From assembly GCA_025999255.1 (NCBI GenBank), contig BNXB01000011.1:1-30068 (forward strand): a stretch of DNA of 30,068 nucleotides. The letters run 5' to 3'. Shown here piece by piece: positions 1 to 8,468 of the stretch. Within the stretch, counting starts at the first letter, position 1, and every line of letters begins with the position of its first letter. A program made the position numbers and the translations under genes. Origin of the DNA: Bacteroidia bacterium. Lineage in GTDB: Bacteria > Bacteroidota > Bacteroidia > Bacteroidales > Azobacteroidaceae. The notes under the pieces were generated by a model, which searched no databases, was not told where the DNA came from, and saw only the letters and a list, made by a program, of their open reading frames with translations.

Positions 1-1189
1 TAGGATCTGCCAAAACGGTAAGAGGAGCTATGTCGAATTTTCCATTCCAATATTTTTTCAGCGGCTGGATGATGGTTGCCGATAAATCCGTACAGCTTCC
101 AACCGGTTCTGCGATAATTACATCTACTTGCGATTTTTCGCGCAAAGTTTGAATCGCCTGGATAAAGCCGTTGAAATTGCAACAAAAACAACTACCGTTT
201 ACTTCCGATACGGTCAGCCCTTTCTGTACCAGCAAAGCACTATCGACCAATTCCGGCGCCTGGTCGTTGGTTATCAGTCCTATCTTCAGCCCTTTTTGCA
301 TTAAATGTTGAGCCGTATTCCAAAGCAAAGTAGTCTTACCTGCGCCGAGAAAGCCTCCTGCTAAAATGATTTTTGTTGTTTTCATCTGTAATTTTCTATT
401 TATGGTGATTCGTTTGATAAATGGCTCACATACAGCAGCTGCTATTCCTCCTGCAACCGGGGAAAGGATATATACCCAAAAAAAACCGCCGCAGTTGTCG
501 GGAAATGCCGCCTTTCCCCAGCCGGTTATCCAGGCGACCATGCGCGGCGAAAAGTCCCTGGCAGGGTTTATTCCTGCCTGTGTCAGCGGCGCTATCAACC
601 AGATGACGGAGGATACCGTCAGTCCGATAAATAAAGGAGTGAGGGAATTATCCGGTCGTCCGGCATTGGCGTCTTCCGTCAGACCGAAAATTGCAAGAAC
701 TAACAGAAAAGTTCCGAAAAACTCGGCGCCCATTGCCAGTTGTAATGATACGATTGCACTTCCTCCGGGATTCGGATAAAATTCGCCGAATATTTTGGCA
801 GTCATCACGGAAGCGTCCGAACCGCGCACCCATCCGTGCAGGCTCTCGTAAGCGGAAATGGAAGGCGAAAAGAGAATGAATACTACCCATCCTGCAAAAA
901 ATGCACCTATGAATTGCGCTATAAGATAGACAGGTATTTTGTTTGCTTTCATTCGCTTGGCGATGACCATCGCCAACGTAACGGCCGGATTCAGATGTGC
1001 ATTCGACAAATGACGGGTGAGGTAAATAGCAAGTGTAACACCAACACCCCATACCATCCCTATCTGAAAAATGCTGTTGTATTCTCCGAACAGAACGGCG
1101 ACGGCAACCGATCCGCAACCGAAAAGAGTCAGAATGAAGGTTCCCAATATTTCACCGATGAATTCTTTCAGGTATTCAATATTTTTCAT
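1..1189 (-). CDS. MIP-family channel (glyceroporin type) fused in frame to a G3E/CobW-P47K GTPase; 3' end outside window
   Basis: The frame opens at ATG 1189 and runs without a stop to base 1 (396 codons seen). Residues 1-268 form a complete six-segment MIP channel: NPA boxes at 67-69 (HLNPAVT) and 208-210 (GINPARD). The Asp after NPAR and Trp47 are typical of glycerol facilitators, which pass small neutral solutes across the inner membrane. Residue 269 (ATG at 385, same frame) begins a G3E GTPase: Walker A GGFLGAGKTT at 278-287, the metal-site motif CFCC at 334-337, and EPVG at 361-364. G3E proteins are GTP-dependent metallochaperones or cofactor-insertion factors. The linker after the last membrane segment is only about 13 residues, placing the GTPase against the cytoplasmic face. 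The start overlaps the glycosyltransferase end by 14 bases. Separate translation from the ATG at 385 is possible, but no stop separates the two domains. Domain calls are confident; the substrate is unknown. Confidence 0.9.
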   Translation of the reverse strand, partial: MKNIEYLKEFIGEILGTFILTLFGCGSVAVAVLFGEYNSIFQIGMVWGVGVTLAIYLTRHLSNAHLNPAVTLAMVIAKRMKANKIPVYLIAQFIGAFFAGWVVFILFSPSISAYESLHGWVRGSDASVMTAKIFGEFYPNPGGSAIVSLQLAMGAEFFGTFLLVLAIFGLTEDANAGRPDNSLTPLFIGLTVSSVIWLIAPLTQAGINPARDFSPRMVAWITGWGKAAFPDNCGGFFWVYILSPVAGGIAAAVCEPFIKRITINRKLQMKTTKIILAGGFLGAGKTTLLWNTAQHLMQKGLKIGLITNDQAPELVDSALLVQKGLTVSEVNGSCFCCNFNGFIQAIQTLREKSQVDVIIAEPVGSCTDLSATIIQPLKKYWNGKFDIAPLTVLADP

Positions 1190-2456
1190 TTGTTTTATTC
1201 ATGACTTTCTTATATACTTCCAAAAGTTTTTCTGCCAAAACCTCATCGCTGTACCGTTCCTGCGAGAGGCGGACGGCATTCCGGCAATATTCTTCCCACA
1301 AGCCATCGGTTGTCAGCATTTTTGCAAGGGCTTCTGCAAGGGTTTCGCTGTTGTTTTCGCGATAAAGTACACCGCCGTCGGACACGATTTCAGGAAAAGA
1401 ACCGGTTGCCGGTTCAACGACCGGACGGCCTGATGCAAAAGCCTCACAGACATAGAGTCCTACGGCTTCGTCGAAGGTAACCGGTACACAGATGACCGAT
1501 GATTTTCTGTAAAAATCCGCATGACTGCTTAAGCTGTATTTGTCGAGCCAATCCACGTAACTTTCGTATGGAGCAAGAGTTTCATGTACTTTTTTTAGAA
1601 ATTTTTTGTCGGTATCCGAATATCCGCCTCCTATCCGCAATCTGAGACCGGGAATAAGCGCTTCTTTTTTTAGTTTCACAAAAGCTTCTGCAAGGATATG
1701 CAATCCGTTCAACCTGTTCATACGATAAAAAAAGCCTATGGTCGGTTCGGCAGGATATTGTCCGGAAAAGTATTTTGCCCGGTTCATTCCTGGGTAAACG
1801 ACTTCAATGTTTTTGATGCGTGATGTCCGTTGCAGAACCGATTGCCTGTAAAAATCGCTGGAAGCGATGAAACAGTCAATGTGATTGACATTATCCCAGA
1901 TACTTTTCCATGCTTCGACGGCATATTCTCCCAGAGCGTCGATCCAAACTTCTTCATCTTGAAGTGAACAAACAACCGGAATGTCGATTTCCTGTTTGAT
2001 GACTTTGGCTATTCCGATAATAAGGCTACTCGACAGATGTATAATTTCGGGCTTTTCATGTTGTTTTATCCAATCAATCATCATGCCGAAGTATTTACGG
2101 AAAACACTGTCGTCGCCGTTTATCATAGACAGTGTCATGTCTTCAAGGCCTTCCGATGAAGTAGAACCTGAAAATGAAGCTGCCATGTTCAACGACCAAT
2201 CGGAATTAAGTAGTTTTTCCATCCATTGAGGCATCACCTTGTGTTTGAAATATTTTCGTGATACAAACAGCGAAACGGCAGGGAAAAACAAAGGTGTATC
2301 TCCGTGGAATGATTCATCTTTCAACGGAAGGTAAAGCGGCATAACAACAACCTCGTGCCCTGCTTTGCGCAAAGCATTGGCTTGCAGGTTGTCGCGGAAG
2401 CAATTTCCGCAGTAAAAAGGGTCGCCTGAGCCGGGAACTATAAATAATACTTTCAT
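1176..2456 (-). CDS. Family 4-type (GT-B) glycosyltransferase
   Basis: This is a 426-residue soluble retaining glycosyltransferase of the GT-B fold, which would move a sugar from a nucleotide-sugar donor to an unknown acceptor in the cytoplasm. The N-terminal Rossmann domain opens with KVLFIVPGSG and a Cys pair (CGNC, 16-19). The C-terminal domain has the donor-site EX7E motif, Glu330 and Glu338 (EAVGLYVCE), followed by ASGRPVVEPATGSFPEIV, typical of GT4. There is no signal peptide or membrane segment. It follows the ABC permease by 3 bases and overlaps the channel-GTPase gene by 14, so it is embedded in the redox operon rather than in a polysaccharide locus. Its job there is unclear; it could glycosylate one of the exported proteins or make a glycolipid or glycosylated cofactor (inference). 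Confidence 0.85.
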   Translation of the reverse strand: MKVLFIVPGSGDPFYCGNCFRDNLQANALRKAGHEVVVMPLYLPLKDESFHGDTPLFFPAVSLFVSRKYFKHKVMPQWMEKLLNSDWSLNMAASFSGSTSSEGLEDMTLSMINGDDSVFRKYFGMMIDWIKQHEKPEIIHLSSSLIIGIAKVIKQEIDIPVVCSLQDEEVWIDALGEYAVEAWKSIWDNVNHIDCFIASSDFYRQSVLQRTSRIKNIEVVYPGMNRAKYFSGQYPAEPTIGFFYRMNRLNGLHILAEAFVKLKKEALIPGLRLRIGGGYSDTDKKFLKKVHETLAPYESYVDWLDKYSLSSHADFYRKSSVICVPVTFDEAVGLYVCEAFASGRPVVEPATGSFPEIVSDGGVLYRENNSETLAEALAKMLTTDGLWEEYCRNAVRLSQERYSDEVLAEKLLEVYKKVMNKTNEKY

Positions 2457-2459
2457 TAT

Positions 2460-5414
2460 CTAAACTATAGTATTTTCTACTGATTTCCTAATATAAAACC
2501 ATACTCCTCCAACTATCAAAAGCAACAGAATCAATGCAGTAGCCCAAATACCGAGACTGACATTGCTTATTCCGCCGCTAACTCCCGCCAGTGAAGCGAT
2601 GAATCCTATGCCTATCGCCGACATTGGCACAATGCGATTTTCGATAGTCAGCAGACGGGTAATCTTCCGGTCGGGGAAGCCAAGCGCCCGGTACAGACTG
2701 ATTTGTTCCTTTCTCGAAGCAAGGTCTTTGCGCACAACAATGATGAAACTTGCCAGGCCGATAAGCAATCCTAAGCCTCCCAATACAAGAAAAATAGTCA
2801 GGTAGGTATCGGTAACGCTGTTAAATTCCTTTAACCGTTGTGAGGTAGGCATGACTCTCACACCGTATTCGCTCAAGGCTTGCGAGACTAATTGCTCCGT
2901 AGTTTCCATTTCTTGTTTTTTTACCTTTAGAAGTGCGATTTCGCTGCCCGTGATTTCTTTCCATATTCCGGAAAATAAAGTCTTATCCATTAAAAGACTG
3001 CCTTGAAATATGGAGTTTTGCAGGGATGCGGCAAGCCGGAGGTAAACGGTTTCACCTTTGCTTGTTTCGTATCGTAAGGTGTCTCCGATATTCATTTGCA
3101 ATCCCCAAAGGAGTACGGTTTCATCTACCATTACCGGATAAACAGAATCGTTTGCCATGCAAACTGCATTGAAAACCGGTACATCATTGGGATAGATACT
3201 TTGCTTGATTTTCAGGCTGCTTTTTTTCAGTTCCTTCATATCAATACCTAATACAGTCGGTTGTGTTACCTTGTTCAGGTTAAGACAACTGGCATCGTCG
3301 GCGCCGTAACGCAGGAGTTGTAATACATCCGCATCGTCCGGTAAATCTTTCAGCGCCAGTTTTTCACGTCCTTCCTGAGAAGCCATATTATGATAAACAG
3401 GCACGCTACTTTCGCACCAAAGCGAATAGCCTCCCGTACCGTTCAGTAATTGCGAATTGTCTGCAAATCCACGGCGGTTCAACCCGACCGAAAAGACAAT
3501 CAATACGCCCGACACCAGCGTAATAAACGATAGCCACGATCTTTTCCGGTTGGCGTATAAGTCTGCCTTAACGAGTTTACTCATATTAAAAGTTATATCT
3601 TTTTGCTTACGTTTGGATTTGAGAGGCGAGGGCTTACCGGTTTTACGAACGGTGCGAACAATGGCAAACCTCAATAAAATCAATGTGATGGCTGCTCCTG
3701 AAATAAATCCGCCGGTTAGCGTGCCGGCGCTCGAGAAGAAAGTAAATCCACCGGTATGCACCGCTCCATTCCAAAGACTGTTCAATAACATCAGTATCAA
3801 GGCTGTATAACATAATCCAACCACTACTCCGGCAAATGAAGCGCAGATAACAATAATGAATGATTCCGTCCAAAGTAGATTAATTATGCGTTTTTTAGAA
3901 AATCCCAATGAATTGAAGAGGGAAAATTCTTCTTTGCGCTGGAAAAACATTTCCGAAAGCGGAACAAAGAGCAGTAAAACTGCTGAAAAAATAATGAAAA
4001 TGCCAAGTGAAAGGAAAAGAGAAGCGAAATCAATACCATTTTTTGCGGCATTCAGTCCATATTCTTTCGGGTGAATCAGCTGAATACCGGTCATAGAAGG
4101 ATCCAATCCGCTCATGTCCGGTTTTTCCGGAATGCGTAATGCTGTCGCGCAACCGTAGGCATTGCTCCATTTTCCGGCAACGGCGTTGAAGGCAACAATC
4201 GCTTTGGGAGTCGAGCGGTATTTGTCCCAATAATCTTCATCTTCTTTTGTAATGAGTCCCATATCAATCGGCATGTCGCTGTCCCAGTCCGTACAGTTTT
4301 CCACATCCGACAAGCCCGGAAAATCGGCGCTGAGCGTTTTGTCGGTAAACAGTTCATCCATAGAGACAATACCGGCAACGCGACAAACCGTCGAATCTTC
4401 ATGGAGCGTTTTCAAGTCTCCGGAAACGAAAAAAGTCAAGCGGATACTGTCGCCCAACTTGGCATGTAACCTTTGAGCCGCATAATCGGAAAGAATAACA
4501 TCGTTGTCTTCCAACTTTTTTCCCTGAAAATAATCGACTGCCGTAACGAAAGAATAGGGAACGGTTCCTGTTGCGGAAGCAATAGAATTAGCCAGGTATG
4601 AGAACAGGCGGTTTGCAGCGGGATTGTTCCGACGAATATTTTCTACCAGGTCGTGTTGAAGGAAAATACGGTCGGACGTAATTTCTGTGAATCCTCCCTT
4701 TTCGATTGTTTTTATCCCGGATAATGCAGGATTCCAAACTTTGGTAAAATCAGTGAGCTGGATGTGATTTTCAGAAAGGATAAGGTTAATTTTCCCTTCT
4801 ATTTTTAGAATAGAAGCTAGTTCCCTGCGGTTTACGAACACATTGCAGGGAATAATCTGTTCATTTTTCAGATTCAGGTTACCGCCATCCTTTTTATCCA
4901 GAATTCCAGCGAAAGTCAAACGGGTGGAAGTAGTGTAATTGTCTGTTACAAACAGCGATCCTGACGGTACCATACCAGTGGCAGGTAATCGTAGAACCAG
5001 TTCGTGGGTTTGTAAGGGCGAAAAATTTTTTGCCCTTACTTCCTCTGCCAATGCCGTATTAATCAATGCACTGCCTTCGGGTATATTTTTATCGTCCACG
5101 CCCCAGACCATTACAGGAATATATCGTCCCTCGTCCGAAAGAAAACCGTTGGTTAGCAAAACCGGTCTTGCTTCTTGTTCAAAAATCTCCGTTTGGACAA
5201 GTTTTTCCTCAAAGAAAGAATTTTTGGAAAAAATGATGGTTTCGGTAGCGCCAAGCCGTTCCATAACCCTTTGCACAAGTGTATAACGAACCGATTCGCC
5301 AATCATCAGGCTTCCGGTAATGACGGCAACCATAATGAGTGTCGCAGCCATAATCAGTTTGTAATACCGGCGGTTATATTTCGTATTTGCTTTTATTAAA
5401 TCAGTGAATCTCAC
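2460..5414 (-). CDS. ABC transporter permease with two FtsX/MacB-like units
   Basis: This 984-residue inner-membrane permease works with the ATPase encoded just upstream. A membrane segment near 20-42 is followed by a large extracytoplasmic domain (about 43-475). A cluster of segments (about 476-600) carries the FtsX-like cytoplasmic signature FFQRKEEFSLFNSLGFSKKR. A second segment near 640-660, a second extracytoplasmic domain, and a final cluster (about 860-975) repeat the pattern with SRKEQISLYRALGFPDRK. This duplicated layout is that of MacB/LolCE-like mechanotransmission permeases, which act on lipoproteins, lipids or exported peptides rather than pumping small solutes through a channel. 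The start is GTG at 5414, overlapping the ATPase stop (GTGA); the next in-frame Met (residue 23) would cut the first membrane segment. Cargo is unknown; the neighbouring propeller lipoprotein is an obvious candidate (inference). Confidence 0.9.
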   Translation of the reverse strand: MRFTDLIKANTKYNRRYYKLIMAATLIMVAVITGSLMIGESVRYTLVQRVMERLGATETIIFSKNSFFEEKLVQTEIFEQEARPVLLTNGFLSDEGRYIPVMVWGVDDKNIPEGSALINTALAEEVRAKNFSPLQTHELVLRLPATGMVPSGSLFVTDNYTTSTRLTFAGILDKKDGGNLNLKNEQIIPCNVFVNRRELASILKIEGKINLILSENHIQLTDFTKVWNPALSGIKTIEKGGFTEITSDRIFLQHDLVENIRRNNPAANRLFSYLANSIASATGTVPYSFVTAVDYFQGKKLEDNDVILSDYAAQRLHAKLGDSIRLTFFVSGDLKTLHEDSTVCRVAGIVSMDELFTDKTLSADFPGLSDVENCTDWDSDMPIDMGLITKEDEDYWDKYRSTPKAIVAFNAVAGKWSNAYGCATALRIPEKPDMSGLDPSMTGIQLIHPKEYGLNAAKNGIDFASLFLSLGIFIIFSAVLLLFVPLSEMFFQRKEEFSLFNSLGFSKKRIINLLWTESFIIVICASFAGVVVGLCYTALILMLLNSLWNGAVHTGGFTFFSSAGTLTGGFISGAAITLILLRFAIVRTVRKTGKPSPLKSKRKQKDITFNMSKLVKADLYANRKRSWLSFITLVSGVLIVFSVGLNRRGFADNSQLLNGTGGYSLWCESSVPVYHNMASQEGREKLALKDLPDDADVLQLLRYGADDASCLNLNKVTQPTVLGIDMKELKKSSLKIKQSIYPNDVPVFNAVCMANDSVYPVMVDETVLLWGLQMNIGDTLRYETSKGETVYLRLAASLQNSIFQGSLLMDKTLFSGIWKEITGSEIALLKVKKQEMETTEQLVSQALSEYGVRVMPTSQRLKEFNSVTDTYLTIFLVLGGLGLLIGLASFIIVVRKDLASRKEQISLYRALGFPDRKITRLLTIENRIVPMSAIGIGFIASLAGVSGGISNVSLGIWATALILLLLIVGGVWFYIRKSVENTIV

Positions 5415-6079
5415 GACAATATTCCGTTTTTGAGGGTGAATACCCGTTCTGCTGCCGATACGGTTTCTGTTGAATGACTAACCAGCAGGATGGTTGTTCC
5501 CAGTTCGCCGTTGATTTTTTTCAAAAGAGAAACAATATTTTGAGCGTTTTTACTGTCTAATTGTCCTGTCGGTTCATCGGCAAGTAATACCAATGGTTTC
5601 ATAATGAGGGCGCGGCACAAGGCGGCGCGACCGGCTTCCCCGCCGGAAATTTCAGCCGGATAATGCCTTGAAAGCGAAACGATTCCTGTCATCTCCATCA
5701 GGGAATGTGCGTATTCCTTTTGGACTTTGTCCGCTTTTGACTGCAACGCCAATGTCGGCAGCAGGATATTGCCGAGCAAATCAAGCTGAGGCATCAGACG
5801 GTGCTCCTGAAAAACAAAACCGATTTTCCGGTTACGGATACCGGCATAATCCACATTTTTACTACTGTCGATTTCTTCATTATCAAGAATATATGCTCCG
5901 CTATCGGGCATCATCAGCGTACCCAAAATGGACAACAAAGTGGTTTTTCCCGAACCGGAAGCTCCTGTGATTGCAATAAATTCACCTCGTTCAACCGATA
6001 AATTTATACCGCACAACACTTCGTTGCGTTTATTTTCTCCGTCAGGGAAGGATTTTTTAATGCAGGATAATTTTATCAT
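5411..6079 (-). CDS. ABC transporter ATP-binding protein (LolD/MacB/FtsE-like)
   Basis: This 222-residue cytoplasmic ATPase powers the FtsX-like permease that follows with a 4-base overlap. Walker A is GASGSGKTT at 39-47 and the Q-loop Gln is at 91 (FVFQEHRLMP). The signature is ISGGEAGRAAL from 144, one residue off the usual SGGQ (Glu in place of Gln), as is common in this subfamily. Walker B with catalytic Glu is LVLLADEP at 163-170, and the switch His is at 202 (SHSTE). Length and motifs match the LolD/MacB/FtsE branch. The gene starts at ATG 6079, 83 AT-rich bases after the propeller lipoprotein gene, the largest gap inside the minus-strand train. I see no consensus promoter in that gap. 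Confidence 0.93.
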   Translation of the reverse strand: MIKLSCIKKSFPDGENKRNEVLCGINLSVERGEFIAITGASGSGKTTLLSILGTLMMPDSGAYILDNEEIDSSKNVDYAGIRNRKIGFVFQEHRLMPQLDLLGNILLPTLALQSKADKVQKEYAHSLMEMTGIVSLSRHYPAEISGGEAGRAALCRALIMKPLVLLADEPTGQLDSKNAQNIVSLLKKINGELGTTILLVSHSTETVSAAERVFTLKNGILS

Positions 6080-6162
6080 ATGATTTATGTTTATAAATGC
6101 TAAATGTTTTATCTAATGAATTGTCCATGGATTATTTTATTTTTATTATAAATAATTTTATA

Positions 6163-7506
6163 TTATATTTTATTATTTCCGAAGCAAAACAACGTTCCTT
6201 TCGCAGTCAGGATATAAAAGCGGTTTTTGACTACTGCAGGCGAGGAAGAAATCTGTTCGCCCGTATCATATTCCCAAAGCAACTCGCCTTTATCGGCAGA
6301 CAGTATGGAAACAATGCCCGATTTCGTGCAGGAAATGATTTTGTCTCTGCAAACAAGCGGGGAGCTTTCGCCCGAATTGCCTTTTTGCAGGTATTTCCAT
6401 CGGATTTCACTTGTTTTGCGGTCGATGGCGTAAAGATGCCTGTCGTCCGAAATGATATAAAGCGTTGCAGGAGAGATAGCCGGAACGGAAACAAAAGCGC
6501 CGCTGTTATCTGTGGCGGTGATTATTTTCCGGTGACTGAGAATTTTTCCTTCCTCGATAACCAAAGCATAAACATTGCCGGAATGGTCGGCGATATAGCA
6601 GTCTTTACCGTCAATAGCAGGCGAAGCAGGAATGTAGGTTTCCAATTCTAATGAATCGGTAGCTTTCCCGGTTTCTCCGTCGATAATTCTGACCCAGGCA
6701 TCACATCCGCCCGAAATGAAATATTTTTGTTGTACGGCCACTGCACCGTTAATGTAATATCCTGATTCAAAACGGTTTATTTCTTTTCCGCTTTTTTTGT
6801 CCACACAATAGAGAAAATTGTCGTAACTGCCGAAAACCACTGTTTCTTTTCCCTTAAAAACGCCGGTATTGGGTGAAGCCGATATTTGTCCAAGTGTTTC
6901 GAAATTCCACAGTGTATCTTTCCGGTTTAACGACAAGGCGCTCATAAAACCGTCGATACGTCCGATATAGAGTATCGAATCGCTAATCATCGGACTTGCT
7001 TCGACGGCTGTTGCAAAATCGTAGTTGAAAACCGGCTTTCCTTCAGCGTCGATTCCATAGATACGTCCGCGTTTATCGCTCCAATAGGCAGTTTGATTGT
7101 ATATTACCGGAGAGGAAGAAGTCCTTGCATCACTTTTATACGACCATAACAAAGTCGGTTTTGGAGGAATTCGGACTTCCGAATATCCGCTCAGTTCCGG
7201 GTTCCCGCGAAATAAAGTCCAATTTTTTCCGTCGTCCGTTTCGTCTTTTAGAACAGATTGGGAGCAGGAGGAAAGAACTGTGGCGAAGAATAGTATAATT
7301 GCCGTAAGATGTACTGTGCAGAGGCGTCGCAGGGGTTGTACACTCGTAGACTGTATATCCGCAGACTGTACACCCGTAGGCGTCAACCTACGGTATGACA
7401 AACGGCGCACAACTCCCAAGTCCCGCAGAGACGATACTTGATTATCTGTCCCAATCGCGTTCGTCGAAATCCTGTCCCATTTCCTTGATAAATGTAATAT
7501 ACTCAT
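6163..7506 (-). CDS. PQQ-like beta-propeller lipoprotein with repeat-derived N-terminal extension
   Basis: This is a 447-residue exported propeller. A hydrophobic stretch at about 66-79 ends in a lipobox-like LSSC with Cys81 as the likely lipidation site. After it come repeated PQQ-like blades, each ending in short motifs such as LLWSYK, LWNFE, IRWKY and LLWEYD, the pattern shared by BamB and quinoprotein-like propellers. PQQ binding cannot be claimed from this. The first 60 residues are unusual: they are rich in Arg and Ser and are encoded by a three-copy 15-base repeat and an inverted repeat (7336-7393), probably inserted sequence. ATG 7506 overlaps the upstream Fe-S gene by 4 bases, so I keep that start, although a later non-ATG start (GTG or TTG codons at residues 33-41) would give a more normal signal peptide. 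It probably sits in the periplasm or outer membrane as part of the redox assembly. Confidence 0.8.
   Translation of the reverse strand: MSILHLSRKWDRISTNAIGTDNQVSSLRDLGVVRRLSYRRLTPTGVQSADIQSTSVQPLRRLCTVHLTAIILFFATVLSSCSQSVLKDETDDGKNWTLFRGNPELSGYSEVRIPPKPTLLWSYKSDARTSSSPVIYNQTAYWSDKRGRIYGIDAEGKPVFNYDFATAVEASPMISDSILYIGRIDGFMSALSLNRKDTLWNFETLGQISASPNTGVFKGKETVVFGSYDNFLYCVDKKSGKEINRFESGYYINGAVAVQQKYFISGGCDAWVRIIDGETGKATDSLELETYIPASPAIDGKDCYIADHSGNVYALVIEEGKILSHRKIITATDNSGAFVSVPAISPATLYIISDDRHLYAIDRKTSEIRWKYLQKGNSGESSPLVCRDKIISCTKSGIVSILSADKGELLWEYDTGEQISSSPAVVKNRFYILTAKGTLFCFGNNKI
7336..7393 (-). repeat. Three 15-base tandem repeats next to a 7-base inverted repeat, inside a coding start
   Basis: On the plus strand, 7336-7350, 7351-7365 and 7366-7380 are near-copies of CTGTACACCCGTAGG, differing at a few positions each. 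The last copy ends in CCGTAGG (7374-7380), which pairs with CCTACGG at 7387-7393 around a six-base loop. On the minus strand they read in frame as five-residue repeats of the form T-G-V-Q-S. The following stretch to about 7440, which includes TCCCGCAGAGACGATAC, also looks unlike coding sequence. It resembles a small REP/MITE-like insertion that kept the lipoprotein frame open. Confidence 0.7.
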
Positions 7507-8468
7507 CCTTGTTTATATATCGCCCCAGTCGGGCACAATTCCGCTAGGTTTTTCTTAATATTAGCCTTGTTTTCCTCCGGTAAAACGACCCCCATCTTAA
7601 ATCCTCTTCCCATGAAAGTGAAACCGTTGTCGCTGTTATAGACGCACAATCCGCAACGGATACATTTGGCAGGTTCAAATAGTAAATCGCCATTGATATG
7701 TATCTTTTCTATCGGCAAAGTGGACGAGGATTCGTAGCGCGAACGCTTAATACCCGCTTCCGTTGAATGAAGACGCAACCGGCATTTTTCCCTGCCGGAG
7801 CAGGCGCAGTGCAGACAGCGTGAAGTCGTGACGGTCGTTGCTTTCAAATGTTCCTTTTCCTTGTCTGTAAATCGTCCCAAACGGGATTGGTACAGGTTTT
7901 TATCCTTTACGTACCCGATGTTCTTTTCGTCGCCGGATGCTTTTCCATCCATTGCCGACAATTCCCTGATGATTGTACGTATTGAAACCGGTTGATCCAC
8001 CGAACCACGACGGCAGGCTTTTTCGCAGGGCGCTTTACAGGTGTCGCAGGCAATTTCCGGAAGCGAAAAAACAGCCGATAACATTTCAACGGCTTCCCTG
8101 TACTGTCCGGCATCGTAATATCCCAATATCCGCTCTACGTCCAATCTGTTGGGACAGACCATAGAACACGGAGCTTCGCAGTCGGCACGATGGTCGCTCA
8201 GTAGCAGTTCGAGCGACAGTGTGCGTGTCAATCTGACTTCCTCACTTTCCGTGTCAATCTGCATTCCTTCCACCGGCAAGGTGGTACAGGATGGAATGAT
8301 TTGTCCCGATTTGCAATCTTTTACGGCGCAAACCATGCACGAAGATTTATGCTTTGCTTCCTTGGCGTAGCAAAGCGACGGAATATTGTTTCCTGTTCTG
8401 CGTGCAACTTCAATAAGCGTTTCGCCTTCGAGGACTTCAACCGGATGATTATTTATGAGTATTTGCAT
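7503..8468 (-). CDS. NuoG/HndD N-terminus-like Fe-S protein with GltD-type cysteine domain
   Basis: This is a 321-residue cytoplasmic electron carrier with no catalytic domain. Residues 1-75 are a plant-type [2Fe-2S] domain (Cys33, 44, 47, 61). Residues 97-152 carry CEAPCSMVC and CDTCKAPCEKAC, the Cys pattern of the Fe-S domain found in GltD and dihydropyrimidine dehydrogenase. At 218-229 is CLHCACSGREKC, and at 269-275 plus Cys312 a final cluster site (CIRCGLC ... CPTGAI). In NADH-linked hydrogenases and complex I the same N-terminus continues into an H-cluster or molybdopterin-like domain; here the protein ends. The gene overlaps the NuoEF-like gene by 16 bases, so the two proteins almost certainly form one complex, passing NADH electrons on to a partner encoded elsewhere or to the membrane Fe-S protein (inference). 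Confidence 0.85.
   Translation of the reverse strand: MQILINNHPVEVLEGETLIEVARRTGNNIPSLCYAKEAKHKSSCMVCAVKDCKSGQIIPSCTTLPVEGMQIDTESEEVRLTRTLSLELLLSDHRADCEAPCSMVCPNRLDVERILGYYDAGQYREAVEMLSAVFSLPEIACDTCKAPCEKACRRGSVDQPVSIRTIIRELSAMDGKASGDEKNIGYVKDKNLYQSRLGRFTDKEKEHLKATTVTTSRCLHCACSGREKCRLRLHSTEAGIKRSRYESSSTLPIEKIHINGDLLFEPAKCIRCGLCVYNSDNGFTFMGRGFKMGVVLPEENKANIKKNLAELCPTGAIYKQG

Noticed and set aside
648..1118. Minus-strand open frame of 156 codons
   Set aside because: It is a shadow of the MIP channel gene in another frame and has no family features.
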